From Daedaleopsis sinensis (lineage: Eukaryota > Basidiomycota > Agaricomycetes > Polyporales > Polyporaceae), in the NCBI GenBank assembly GCA_033807695.1, contig CM066308.1, forward strand, positions 496,001 to 560,000: a DNA stretch of 64,000 nucleotides. Reading direction: 5' to 3'. The position numbers and the translations under genes were made by a program. This document shows, in pieces, positions 34,002 through 44,892 of this stretch. Under the pieces are notes generated by a model. The model was not told the origin of the DNA and searched no databases. It was given only the letters and a program-made list of their open reading frames with translations. Position 1 is the stretch's first letter. Every line of letters begins with the position of its first letter.

Positions 34002-34833
34002 ATGTCTTCCACTCCCAAGTTACAACGCCGTCGAAAGTCTGCCATGGACGACATCTATCCGCCCGAGGCCTTCCTCGCCGTCCCAGATCCTATGGAACTG
34101 GATTCAGACGACATCATCGACGAGCACACCCTTGTGGTTACCGCTGCCACATCCCCCGAATACGTCCGGTGCGCATTCCACTGTCGCTTCGTTTGCTACC
34201 TCTAACCGTTTCATTAGCCGTCTGCACCGTATTGTGACCTCTGTCATCCCTAAGATCGACGGTGTGACGATTTCCGCAGTGCCCTCAAACGCGAACTGGG
34301 GTCATCGTGGCTTCAACCTGCTGCTCTCCGTGAACAACGACGCCCTTCCGATTTTCGTCGTCGGCATGATACGTCGCGCGGAAACTGTGCAAGACGACGA
34401 TCCACGTCCTAAAGCAGAAATAGACCTGGAGCTCGTGCGCGGAATTGATCATCAGGCGATGGTCGCGCTCTTGAAGCGGTCCAGCCCTGAACCCTGTGCG
34501 TAATCCAAACGTCGCTGTACATGGTGCTGACCTTCCTCTCAGCACGATTCCCGGATATGTTGACCGCTACAAAATACATGGACCCCGTTCGACCGGTGCG
34601 TATTCCGTACGACCGTCCGCTGCTCACTATCTCATTCAATGCAGGTGTATCCTCATGTATTCAAAGCCGACGGCCGCATTCGGCCGAAGGAGGATATGAA
34701 CACGTTGTCTTTCGCGTACCTACACGAACACCAGCACGTGTTGCTCGAACTGCGTCTCGCCCGCCGTCTCCACTCGCGTGGCCGGTACACGACCTACTTT
34801 CAGTTGAACAGTGCGGTGTACATCACTGGTTGA
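34002..34833 (+). CDS. Helentron cargo gene 5, putative OB-fold-like family member (228 aa)
   Basis: Exons 34002-34168, 34218-34495, 34543-34595 and 34645-34833. Donors are all GTGCGC/GTGCGT and acceptors ATTAG, CTCAG, TGCAG; the frame is kept. The N-terminus is short, basic then acidic (L-Q-R-R-R-K; M-E-L-D-S-D-D). First module A-L-P-I-F-V-V-G-M-I, second module E-H-Q-H-V-L-L-E-L-R-L (about 194-204) ending in F-Q-L-N-S-A-V-Y-I. Same order as gene 4, which supports a common origin. No catalytic motif seen. Confidence 0.7.
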
Positions 34834-35471
34834 ACAACCCCGCCCACCGCCCCTCGCACACCGTGCCCTGTATCTTGTCCTGCCTTTAGTTTCTGCGCCA
34901 ATGTAACGCTTCCGTCTATGCCAACTCTGCAGCCGTGTACCCCTTCACTCAGGGGGGTGAATGAACGTCATCGCGTCTGCCGTCGTTTGTGTTTGCTTTC
35001 GACCGAACCGTGCTACCACACGAATATGACTGATGACGAACAACAGACCATCTCCCCTTTGCCAGCTCGCGATCCAGTCGGACGTTGATGTGTTCCATGT
35101 CGTTCCCGAGCCCACTGCTGCTTTGATCGCTGCTCCTGTTTCTCGGCCGACCCACAGCTCACACGCTCTCGATCTCCCCTATTAACCCTCTCCCTCTCTG
35201 TCCCTGCCTGTCGGCTGGTCGTGAACGGCATTACTTCAGCCCGCTTTTCCGCTCGCTCCTCGTGCACTCAATCACTCCCCAGCTGGTCTTGTCGTCGATC
35301 ATAAGCTCCGGGTCGAAAGATCGTTGCGGCTACGATCGGTGCCGACGCCGTCGGTCATCCCTATACCCACTCCGTTCCCTCCGCTTCCGCCGCGCACGCC
35401 GGCACGGAACTTGTCACACCTCCTGTACACTCACTTTATCCCCCTCGCAACCAGTGTCGCTCTCACTCGCC
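34834..35471 (+). promoter_or_regulatory. Intergenic/leader region before cargo gene 6
   Basis: About 640 bp, C/T-rich in its second half. No recognisable gene, no clear TATA box. Could hold a degenerate copy of a cargo exon, but none could be aligned by eye. Confidence 0.4.
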
Positions 35472-36115
35472 ATGACTTCCCCCTCCAACACCGACGGTGA
35501 ACATCGGCGGGCTCTGCAGTAAGTGTAGCCTCTCCTCACCACAACGACCGTTCTCACTGTTCTCAGCACACTACGCTCCATGGTCCACACCGCTCACGAC
35601 GGCCACGTACTTCGCACACTCTCCAACATCTGTCCGCAGCCCACTTGGGCCGGGGTCCACGACCACCTCATGCATGAAGGCGGTCGGCCAGTGCTCATCT
35701 ACATCCCAGCTATAGTCACGAAACCGCCGGCAATCCTGAGCGTTCCGCAACCTCACTTTGTGCTCGAGGTGCAGCCGGGCTGGGTAGAAGACCGCATGCG
35801 TCTGGTGGAGCTGGCAGTGCAGTTTAACATCGCTCTCGGTCCGTGTCTGTCATCTCTCTCACTGGCTGCATGCCAACCGCGCATGCTACGTTCACAGGCG
35901 CCGACAACACGTTGCTCGCGAAGACCGTTCTTACCAAGTCCGGCCGAGTACAGACGATGTACGCCTCTTCCGCACATGGTCCTCCCACTATCATCGACTA
36001 CAGCAGCGTACACGTCGGTCACATCGTCCTTCTGGAGTGTTGCCTTGTCCGCAAATTGGGCGCTGCCAAATTCCACTTCCGCTCGTTGACGTTGATGGTG
36101 AACCACGAACGGTGA
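35472..36115 (+). CDS. Helentron cargo gene 6, putative OB-fold-like family member (178 aa)
   Basis: Exons 35472-35518, 35567-35838 and 35898-36115, with GT-AG introns (GTAAGT...CTCAG; GTCCGT...CACAG) in phase. First module P-V-L-I-Y-I-P-A-I-V, then H-F-V-L-E-V; second module H-V-G-H-I-V-L-L-E-C (about 145-154) followed by F-H-F-R-S-L-T-L-M-V at the C-terminus. Shorter N-terminus than gene 4. Last cargo gene before the 3' inverted repeat. Confidence 0.7.
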
Positions 36116-36220
36116 TCGCTCCGAACCCTACACTGTGTCTATACGCAATTGTACACTTCGTGATGGTTTCGGTTACTACATATCTCAATATCCGAAACTT
36201 GTACGACCTCTAAGGCAGGT

Positions 36221-36231
36221 GTGGAATCGCA
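36221..36231 (+). repeat. 3' inverted repeat of Helentron B
   Basis: GTGGAATCGCA, perfect 11-bp inverted complement of 21996-22006. Positioned inside the 3' end with a GC-rich tail after it. Confidence 0.7.
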
Positions 36232-36257
36232 TGTGGCGGGCGCAGCCTCGCGTTCTA

Positions 36258-37288
36258 CATCTGGAAAAACCTCCCTTGCAAATTTGCAATAATGTGTGCA
36301 AGTGTTACACATTTTGCGCATGTGTCAAACTTGTACATATTTGCAAGGTGGTCCAACTATATTAGTATAACTAGTAGAAAAAGTGTACTAATCCAGAGCA
36401 ATATATTGACAAACCTTTTATCAATTTGCAGCATCATCACATCCTGCTCTTACTCTTAGACCTCTTAAACACTCTAAAAGTGGGGTTAGATGGTGAATTC
36501 AATGGTCAAGAATGAGGTATTGCCCCGGGTAGAGCAGGGAAAAATGCGAAATAAAAATGAACCCACCAGGATTTGAACCCTGGACATTACTGGCCTCATC
36601 ACCTGACCACTGCATCCAACCACTACTCCATATGACCTTGATATTTCAAGGAGATACATCGCAGATATACCACTCCTGCATGGACTTAGATGTTTTTACT
36701 CAAACTTACCTCCGGAAAGACTGCTGTGCTCTGTAGCCAAATGGCTGTATACAGTATACTCTTTTGATCTACAGTCCACTCTACAATATATGTGCTCAGG
36801 ATTATGTTTAAATCAGCTATAGCTCACATTAGCAGTAGAGCACAAGGGTTTTTCGGGAGGTGAGCTTGAGTAAAAACATCTAAGTCCATGAAGAAGTGGT
36901 ATATATGCGATGTATCTCCTTGAAATATCAAGGTCATATGGAGTAGTGGTTGGATGCAGTGGTCAGGTGATGAGGCCAGTAATGTCCAGGGTTCAAATCC
37001 TGGTGGGTTCATTTTTATTTCGCATTTTTCCCTGCTCTACCCGGGGCAATACCTCATTCTTGACCATTGAATTCACCTTTTAAGAGGTTTCAGAGCATGA
37101 GGAGGGTCTACTCATGGCACCACTCATACCACATTGCTACTATTATGGTGAAATTGTACCACAAATTAGTACCAATTTGTACTAGTATTTTGACCCCCCT
37201 AGATATATCTGACATATCTGACACTTATGCAATTTTTGCCATTGTAGTACAAATTATTGCAAATGTGCAAAGGAGGTTTTTCCAGATG
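36258..37288. mobile_element. Foldback element with tRNA-like arms nested in the Helentron B 3' tail
   Basis: 1031 bp, AT-rich against a GC-rich background. Outer ends CATCTGGAAAAACCTCC (36258) and its inverted copy ending at 37288. A long near-perfect inverted repeat at 36492-36716 versus 36852-37077, with a ~135-bp centre. Each arm contains a tRNA T-arm/B-box-like GGTTCAAATCC with a pairing CCAGG/CCTGG stem (right arm about 36987-37010, left arm in inverse). No transposase. The sequence between outer and inner repeats is only partly symmetric. The trinucleotide CTA is present on both sides, but out of register for a clean target duplication. Confidence 0.75.
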
Positions 37289-37301
37289 ACTACCCCCAAG
37301 T

Positions 37302-37421
37302 GACCGTTTGCCACGGTGGGGTCACACAGTCAGCGTGTCTCCCCGACTAGATTCAAAATGGGCCATCGCGCAAACACATCTTTCCTCTCTACCACCACCA
37401 TCTCTGTCCCCGCAACTTACA
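37302..37421 (+). promoter_or_regulatory. GH15 upstream region of U2
   Basis: Matches 45244-45365 of U3, including an inverted GTGAC/GTCAC pair. Helentron B cuts it about 120 bp before the start codon. Confidence 0.5.
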
Positions 37422-39021
37422 ATGAACGTCACCCAAACTCAGCCTGGAGAAAGGGGGTATATCGCCATCGCTGACCATGGCCTGTAAGTTAGAATATGAT
37501 GTGCTATTAGACATCGGCTTATTCGGAGTTAACAGGATTGGCAATCTGCGCACCGCTGCTTTGGTGGGTAACGTTTATAACACGGCTCTATGCGCTCTGA
37601 TTCTTTACTGCTTGGGCTACTCAGGTCAGCATTGACGGCTCAGGTAAGTTAGAGATGACTGGCTGTTCACAAAGCTACCGAAATGTTAACCGTTTCTATC
37701 CTAGTTGAGAGCTACTGTGTTCCGAACTTCGACTCGCCGTCGATCTTCGCTCGTATTCTTGATAAAGACAAGGTATCGCTGCTCTCATACATGGAACGCC
37801 GGAGCCTGTCCTCATTAGATACTACAGGGAGGCCACTTCTCGATCACCCCGTCCGCCCCCTTCACTACCAAGCAAAGCTACCTTCCCAACTCAAACGTGC
37901 GTCTTTCCTCCACCTCCGCATCTAAGCATTCTCACGCCCTGTACTAGATCTTACAAACCAAGTGAGAAGATCCGTAATAAAAATACCTACAGCTGAGCGC
38001 TGATCAGCTAATATTCATAGGTTCCTCAACGAGGAGGGCGTCGCCACAGTGACCGGTATGCCCATGCCCGTTGGTTATTGGGTTAAACTGACCTCTCTCA
38101 GACTTCCTTCCCCGTCAGCCCAGCAGTGCGACCGCCCGCCCGCTGCTTGCATGGCTTGTCAGACGCGTGGAGGTAATTCCCGAACAGTATCCAGCCGCAT
38201 ACCAGCCGTAATGAAGTGCTTCTCCTCAGGTCATCCGTGGCAGAATGCCGCTGCGTGTCGAGTGCGCACCGGCCTTCAACTACGCCCGCTCCACGCACAC
38301 GACCGAGCTCATGCTCGACACCTCAGTCGCGCTGTCTGCGCCCTCTTCCCCCGTCGACGGGCACTACAAGGCGCTCTTCACCTCCGAGGAAGCGGGCCTC
38401 ACCCTCGATCTGCGGTACATCGCCGAGTCGGCGCTGGAGCACATCGGAGAGCCGTACGTCAAGCTCCGTGAGCTCGACCTGAGTGCGAAAGGGCACAAGG
38501 GCACCGGCGTGTGGGCGGAGATCGAGTTGAGGGAGGGCCAGGCTGTGACGTTCGTCCTGCGCACTCCGCCGGACAACGTGCAGCTCCCGCCGCAGGCTCA
38601 CCCGACGCGCCGGACCGCAGAGGAGATGGGCATCCCGTACGAGAGTGAGCGCAGGTTCGAATGCGGTGGACCGACTGTGCTAAACGTCGCACAGAGCTTG
38701 TCGCCGGTGCTTCCAACCTGCGCCCGCCGGACGACCCGATCCTGACCAAGGTACGCACGCCGCTACTCGCAAAGTGTCACGTCTGACTCGGCTTATGCAG
38801 ACTCTTCTCCGCGAGCTGCTCGAGGTACGATCCGAGTCTCCCGCGCGCGTGTTGGCGCTAGTCTGACACCACAACGCAGCAAACGAACAACTACTGGACA
38901 GCGTGGATCCGCCGCTCGACGTACCAGGGCGCGTGGAAGGAGGCCGTGCACCGTAGTGCGCTCGCGCTGAAGCTGCTCATCTACGAGCCGACGGGGGCGG
39001 TCGTCGCGAGCCCGACGTTCA
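37422..39021 (+). pseudogene. Truncated GH15-family gene copy, unit 2
   Basis: Same exons and break point as unit 1. The region around 37760-37830 is of the U1 type (CGCCGGAGCC), unlike units 3, 4 and the parental gene. One acceptor before the T-L-L-R-E exon reads TATGCAG where the other truncated copies have TATGAAG. Catalytic domain absent. Confidence 0.85.
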
Positions 39022-42000
39022 AGTTCAGCTCGCAGCGAAGGTGGGTCTCTGTCCGCTCTGAGGGCGGCGATGCTGACGCAGGTGCATGCGGGCGGGGTGT
39101 GGCCGAGACGGACTCGGTGGCGGCGGCGGCGGCGTGCGGCGGCGAGATCGGCGAGATGCAAGTCGCGAGATGCAAGTCGAAACTCTGTACGAGAGCGGGG
39201 ATGGAATCCGGACGGTATATACGAGAGCGGGGACGGAATCTGGACGGACATACGAGAAGTGGGACGGAATCCGGACGGGTTGTACAGGCGGTGGGACGGA
39301 ATTTGGACGGTATTTATGGGCAGGAGACTGCTCACAGGAACTGTTCACGAGCAGGCGGCCAGGTAGGCGTCGAGTCACTCAGCAGGAGGGCAGTCTGTAC
39401 ACTGTATCTAGTGTGGTATCGAGAAATGCTCACATAGGTCCTCTGTGTGCTACTGACGACACACGCCGTCCCGGTACGTACATCCTGGCTTCACACATCC
39501 AGTATGACTGCGAAATGACATGCACATTCGCTCTTACATGCTGCACTCCTCTCGCATCACACAACTACGCTCAGGACAGACTCACCGTTCATCCCGTCCC
39601 GTTCTCGGACTGCACAGGCACGCACCTGTCCTCGTCCGGAATCTGATGCTGCGCACACTTGCTGCGCACACTCACACCAGTTCGCGCAGGCAGCCGCCAT
39701 CCTGCAGTCCTGCCGTCTTGCCGTCAATTCACAGGAGCTGCACCGGGAGCAGCCGGTGAGCACACTCGATCGCTGACAATGACTGCGCATCACTCACAGA
39801 TCAGTCCCGCGCGAGCGTACGTCGCTCATGCATCCGGAATCCCTCGTGCTTGAGCCGGCCGGAGCCATCGAGGGGCTGTCACAGCTCGCAGCGGATGTCG
39901 GCCGGGACGTCGATTCAAGTCGGCCGCCGGGGCCTTCGAGTGTCGCAGGAGACAGCGAGATCCATGCGTATGACTCAGCCACTCGCTCGAGGGGCGTGCT
40001 GACAGCTGTACTACAGAGCGTTGAGTGCTCTACACGGAGACAGAAGTCTGTGATGGCCGCATACCTCAGTTTATGCGCACAACGACCGCAAGTATCCTGC
40101 CACTCGAGTCGGGCTTCGCCGTCCGCGTCAGGCTCGGCCATCCGCCTCGATCTCGCCGCGCGCCCCAGACCGTTCAAAACGCGACGACAGAGTCCGCGCT
40201 ACGGGCCGGGCCTCTCGAGTGGCTGCCACTGGCAGCGACGACCGCCGGAGGGCTGCGAGGAGAACCGTGAGCCACGACGGATGATCGGGAAACGTTCGGA
40301 AGCAGCTCACCTTCTGGCGACGAGAATCGGACTCCCCCCAGCCAGCGAGAAACGACGCGGCACGAGCAGCATGCCGCCACAAGGACGACTCGCATGTGCT
40401 CTGGGTGACGCAGCCAGTCCTGCCAGGGCCGTCAACGTACGACCGTCCGCCGGCGACGCGTGCTCCGCACACGAGGAGCAGTGGGAACGGCGAGATGCGC
40501 GAGCAGTCTTCCGCATCCGACGTCTTCTCTGCACATCCTCAGCTTTGACGATGGCCAGAAGCCAGAGATCTCACCTGTACGTGCAGAGTGGCCGGAGAGA
40601 CGGGCAGCGGTCCACGAAAGACTGATGTAACCCTATAGATGTTCGCGTGAGGATCTCGAGTCAGCAGGACGAGGGACATGCACGTACACTGCACAAGGTC
40701 GGAACTGTGCACCGCCGGGCGGAGTGCAGTTGCGTGCACGCTGCACACGCTCGGATTCCGAGTGTCGATATGGACGAGCTCACCGGAATCTGCAGAACAA
40801 TCTTCGCCGCCGGAGATACACACGGCCGCCACGGGAGAATCGAGACAGGGATAGGTGCGGAAGACGACGCGTCAGCCGTCCGGAATGTATCCGCACTGAA
40901 GACCGGGTGAGCCGATGGAGCACGCCTGATGACTCGTGGAGTATCCAGCTCACCAGATCCCCGCCAGATTGAGATGTAGGATGACGACCCGGGGGCTGTG
41001 CCGCCATGGAAGAGCACAGCTCGGATACACGGGACGTCTTGCGGACGATCATGCAACGATGGCAGACGCGTCTGACGCGGAGCGACGTCTGAGCGACCGT
41101 GTACGCGGAGCGCAGCGCCCGGGACGTGCATTCTACGCCAGTGGCTGCGAGGAAAGACGTGAGTGAGCGCCTCGTTCGAGCCGCGGAGGTATGCAGTGCT
41201 CACCTATGTGCCATGACATGCAGCTCCGAGTCGCCGTCCGCATACAGGTGGAGGTGTATCAGCGGCCGGCCATTGATGGGGAGTCGAGCCAGAGCTGGAC
41301 AGACCCGCCAGACGGCAGCGGCGAGCACGACAGGGGAGCGGGAGGTGGCGACGCGTAGCACACCTCGTGTGATGGTTGGGGAGAGTGCCTCCGTGGACGA
41401 GTGCAGCTTGGATACACAGCGTGCTCTGCTGACCATCATGCGGCGATTTCAGACGCGTCTGACGCGTCGCGCTCTCCGAGCGACCGTGTGCACGGCTCGC
41501 ACTGTCCGAATGCGCATCTCTGTCGAGTCAAATGTGAGTGAACGCGTCGTTCGAGCGGAGGGATGTCGTGCTCACCTTTGTGCCAGCTCCGAGTCGCTGT
41601 CCGCGAAGAGGTGGAGGAGTAACCGCGGTCGGCCGCTGAGGGGGAGTGAAGCCACAGCTGGACGGGCCCGCCGGACGACGGCGGCGAGCACGACGGGGGA
41701 GCGGGAGGGGGGGACGCGTGTCCGAGTGGTTGGAGAAAGAGAGAGGCGGGCGCCGGGGCCAAGTGCGCGGCCTTCGAGCACCGGGAAGATGCGGACGCGA
41801 GGAATGCATGTCGACGTCTTGGGAAGGTCCCCGAGATCCCGAGCTGCATGTTCAAAATGGAAATCTTCACTCATTCTCCGTCTGATGTCGGTGGGACGGC
41901 GAGCGCGGGTGAGCGTCGTTAGGCCGGCCGGCGATTTCGGCCTTCCTCGATTGGGCAGTGCGTGTACTGAACGCCAGGTGTGATCGACTGCCGGTTTCGG

Positions 42001-43320
42001 CGCACTCGACCGTGCTTGTCCTCCCTGCCGTCTGCGCTGGCATGCGACAAGGGCGGCAGAGCATTGTATCGGCTATCTCTCATCCATCTGCGCTTCTACT
42101 GCTTACTTTCTCTGAACTCCGTGGCGAAAACGGTGAGTTTAGAGAGGGATAGGATAGTACATATTGATGAAATTTTCAGATGACGAACACCTGGGAATGT
42201 CAGGGACAATTTGCAGTTCGGCTCCGGTCATGAAGATATCGGAGGTTCTGCCAGCGGTTTCTAGGGACCGCTTTCCCAGGTCCAGACTCGAGAAGATGTG
42301 GGCTGCGACTCCACCCGTTTCTGCCGTTTGTTCGTTCCGCTTCGTCCTCTCACTGGGTTCATGCTGATGCTACAGTATCCAGGTCATATGCGCTCATCAC
42401 GGAGCCATTCACAGAGGGAATATGCGCAGTGTGTCCGTAGATCTCCGTGTCGCTCCAATGACAATGAGCATGCATCCGAAGAGCGTACTCAGACGGTCCA
42501 GGCCGGCGAAAACTTTCAGGCATGGAAGCATCTGCCGTGCGACAGGCCAGACCCGCTCCTCCGTGTGCACACTCTATCGTCGAGGTGATATGTTCTCAGT
42601 CCGCTCTCGCACTCACTCACTGGATCTCACCGCACTCGTGCTCGGTTTCAGACAAACATACGGGTCGGAAACCGCGCTGTATTCGTGCTAGATACATACA
42701 GACAGCCCGCCGAAGTGCGAACGCACGACAGCCCGGGCACGCCACCGCGATCCCCGCCTGCCGCTGGGCGGCGGCGAGCCCGGAGTCCAGACATCCGAGG
42801 CGCACGGTGCATGCTGCGGCAGCGTCTGGTTGGCTGACCACCCGACGTCCATTCCTCGCCCCGAGCGCGCACGCACGGGCCAGCGGCCATCCCGGCGAGC
42901 GGGGTCGTGACCTGCGCGTGCGAATGTGAGCGCAGCGGGCGGGCGGGGTATAAGGCCTGTCTCGGGGGAATGCGCACTGCAGAGTCGCGCACTCGCAGGC
43001 CTGCACCCCCCGCTCCTCGCCATCCACTCCTCGCCCGTCGCCCGTCGCCCGTCGCCCGTCGCCCGTCGCCCGTCACTCTCCAGCACTCTGCCGTGCGCCT
43101 GCCCGTCGTCGGATGCGCGATATGCACTCGGGGCGTGCGAGATGCGTCGGTACGCCATGTCCCTCGTGTGCTGGGACGCTGCTGACGAGAGCGACAGACA
43201 GATGGCCGGGCGACGTGCTCGTCGGCGTGCGCATGTCCAGGAGAGCGAGTCGTCGGCGTGCGCATGTCCAGGAGGGTACGCACGCTCTGTCGGGATCTGT
43301 CGGTACGGCTGGCAACTGAC

Positions 43321-43946
43321 ATCAGCTTGTTCTGCTTCACAGAGACCAGAACAACACGCACGTACTGTGGAAGGTAAGTACGGCCGACGGGGATCGATGT
43401 GGCTGGCGCACTCACCCGGACCGTTGTAGGCCAAGCCGGACACAACGTCCCTGGTACCGGTGAGCCCGCCCTTGTCCCCGCTTGCGCTGGCGAAGCTGAC
43501 AGTTCGTTCTGTCGACAGTCCATCATGTCGCTGTGCGCGTACACACGTGGGATGGCTGCACCGTAGCGGATGAGTACGTGTGTATCACACTTTGATTGAC
43601 TCACCACGGCTCACGCTTTTTCCACAGACTCGGACGAGACCGCGTGCGCGCAGGCCACGGATGAGGCATGCCACTACTCACACTCGCGATCGCGCACACC
43701 GGCAGCGGCGCCGTCAAGTAGCGCGGCGATCGCAGGAACGACGTGCGCGGTCTGCGCAGCACATCCGCGCATCCGCGACGTCGGGCACATGCACAGCGGA
43801 CGGACTATGGTACATACAAGTTCAGTTCGTGACCATATGCGTGGTACTGACCTTGGTGTCTGACAGAACCCTAGCGGTCACGGCGGCAGCGCTGCGGAGG
43901 CACTCGGCCGTCTGGGACGGACGGCCCTTGTCAGCATAGTAGACGG
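43321..43946. repeat. Spacer module D2a (U2)
   Basis: About 626 bp, directly repeated as D2b at 44047-44675 with moderate divergence. Both begin atcagcttgtt and end cttgtcagcatagtagacgg and keep several GT...AG boundaries at the same places. Equivalent pairs in U1, U3 (+7944) and U4 (+15888). Confidence 0.75.
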
Positions 43947-44046
43947 TACGTCGTGGGCCGGGCGACGTGCTCGTCGGCGTGCACACGTCGAGAAGAGCGA
44001 GGTACGCACGCTCTGCCGGGGTCTGTCGGTGCGGCCGGCGACTGAC

Positions 44047-44675
44047 ATCAGCTTGTTCCCCTCGCAGAGACCATCGGAGCAGCGGGCGCGTACCGTGGAA
44101 GGTGAGCACGGCCGGCGGGGATCGATGTCGCTGGCGGACTGACACGGACCGTTGCAGGCTGGCGCGAGGTCGAGCTCGACATGACGTCTTGGTACCGGTG
44201 AGCCCGCCGTTTTCCTCGCGTGCGCGGGCGGAGCTGACGGACTGTTCCGCCCGTCAGGTCGCTGCGCGCGTATGAGGAGTGCACCATAGCAGATGAGTAC
44301 GTGGGTATCACACTCGGATTGACTCACCACGGCTCACGCGATCTCCGTAGATTCGGACTAAACCGCATGCGCGCCGGCCGCGGACGAGGCGTGCTGCGAA
44401 CTCACCATCGTGCACGGCGCCGGCAGCGGTGTCGGTCGGATCCGCGACGATGGCGGGGACGTCGCCGCCCGCCTGTGCGTGATCCGGCCGCACGTTCTCG
44501 CGCTCGCGACGTCGGTCGGATGCGCAGTGAACGTACTACGGTACGCACAAGTTCAGTTCGCGACGATATGCGTGGTGCTTACCTTGCTCTCTCACAGAAC
44601 CCTCACGGTCGCGGCGGCGGCAGGCACTTGGCCATCCGTGGCGCGCGACGGGCGGCGCTTGTCAGCATAGTAGAC
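44047..44675. repeat. Spacer module D2b (U2)
   Basis: Second copy of D2a. On the plus strand, short GT-AG-bounded segments join to a coding-looking stretch (W-R-E-V-E-L-D-M, then R-A-Y-E-E-C); on the minus strand a Y-Y-A-D-K segment is open. Neither could be tied to a family. Confidence 0.65.
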
Positions 44676-44850
44676 GGCGGGATCGGGGTAGATACCGTAG
44701 TAGTCGCGCGGCGGGACGTTCATGATCAGGCTAGGTGGGTCGAGCGGGACGGATCGGACGGCAGGCGCAGAGGGCGGGCGATGTTCGTGGAGAACGGAGG
44801 CAGGCGCAGAGGGAGAGACGGGGAGGAGCAGACGAGTGCGGTGTCCAGGC

Positions 44851-44892
44851 GCAGACCCGGTCGCGCAGACCCGGTCGCGCAGACCCGGTCGA
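44851..44892. repeat. 14-bp repeat, three copies (U2)
   Basis: GCGCAGACCCGGTC in tandem. U1 has one copy (about 21627-21640), units 3 and 4 have three (52795-52836; 60739-60780). The 28-bp difference shifts the minus-strand frame that is open in U1. Confidence 0.85.

Larger units (their letters stand above)
21996..37301 (+). mobile_element. Helentron B (Helitron2-type) with multigene cargo and nested foldback
   Basis: A 15.3-kb insertion defined by comparison with U2-U4, where flank gagccacgaccac joins directly to gtgaccatttgtcacgg (45231-45260). The 5' end carries TGCGATTCCAC (21996-22006) and the 3' side carries its inverted copy GTGGAATCGCA (36221-36231), which sits inside the end and is therefore asymmetric, as in Helitron2/Helentron elements. 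It encodes a Rep/helicase protein plus six cargo genes. The last ~70 bp and the exact 3' terminus are blurred by a foldback element inserted at 36258-37288 and by U1 flank differences. Confidence 0.85.

Noticed and set aside
33835..34503. 222-codon plus-strand frame overlapping cargo gene 5
   Set aside because: Its first 110 codons are promoter sequence including the TATA box; the rest is simply exon 2 of cargo gene 5 read without splicing.
36980..37012. Functional tRNA gene in the foldback arm
   Set aside because: A T-arm-like sequence is clear, but no matching acceptor 5' strand, anticodon arm or good D-arm could be folded; treated as SINE-like.
41206..41715. Minus-strand segments L-P-I-N-G-R-P-L-I-H-L-H-L-Y-A-D-G-D-S resembling a GH32 C-terminal beta strand
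   Set aside because: Only a ~20-residue resemblance, duplicated once, without the GH32 N-terminal motifs nearby; not enough for a call.
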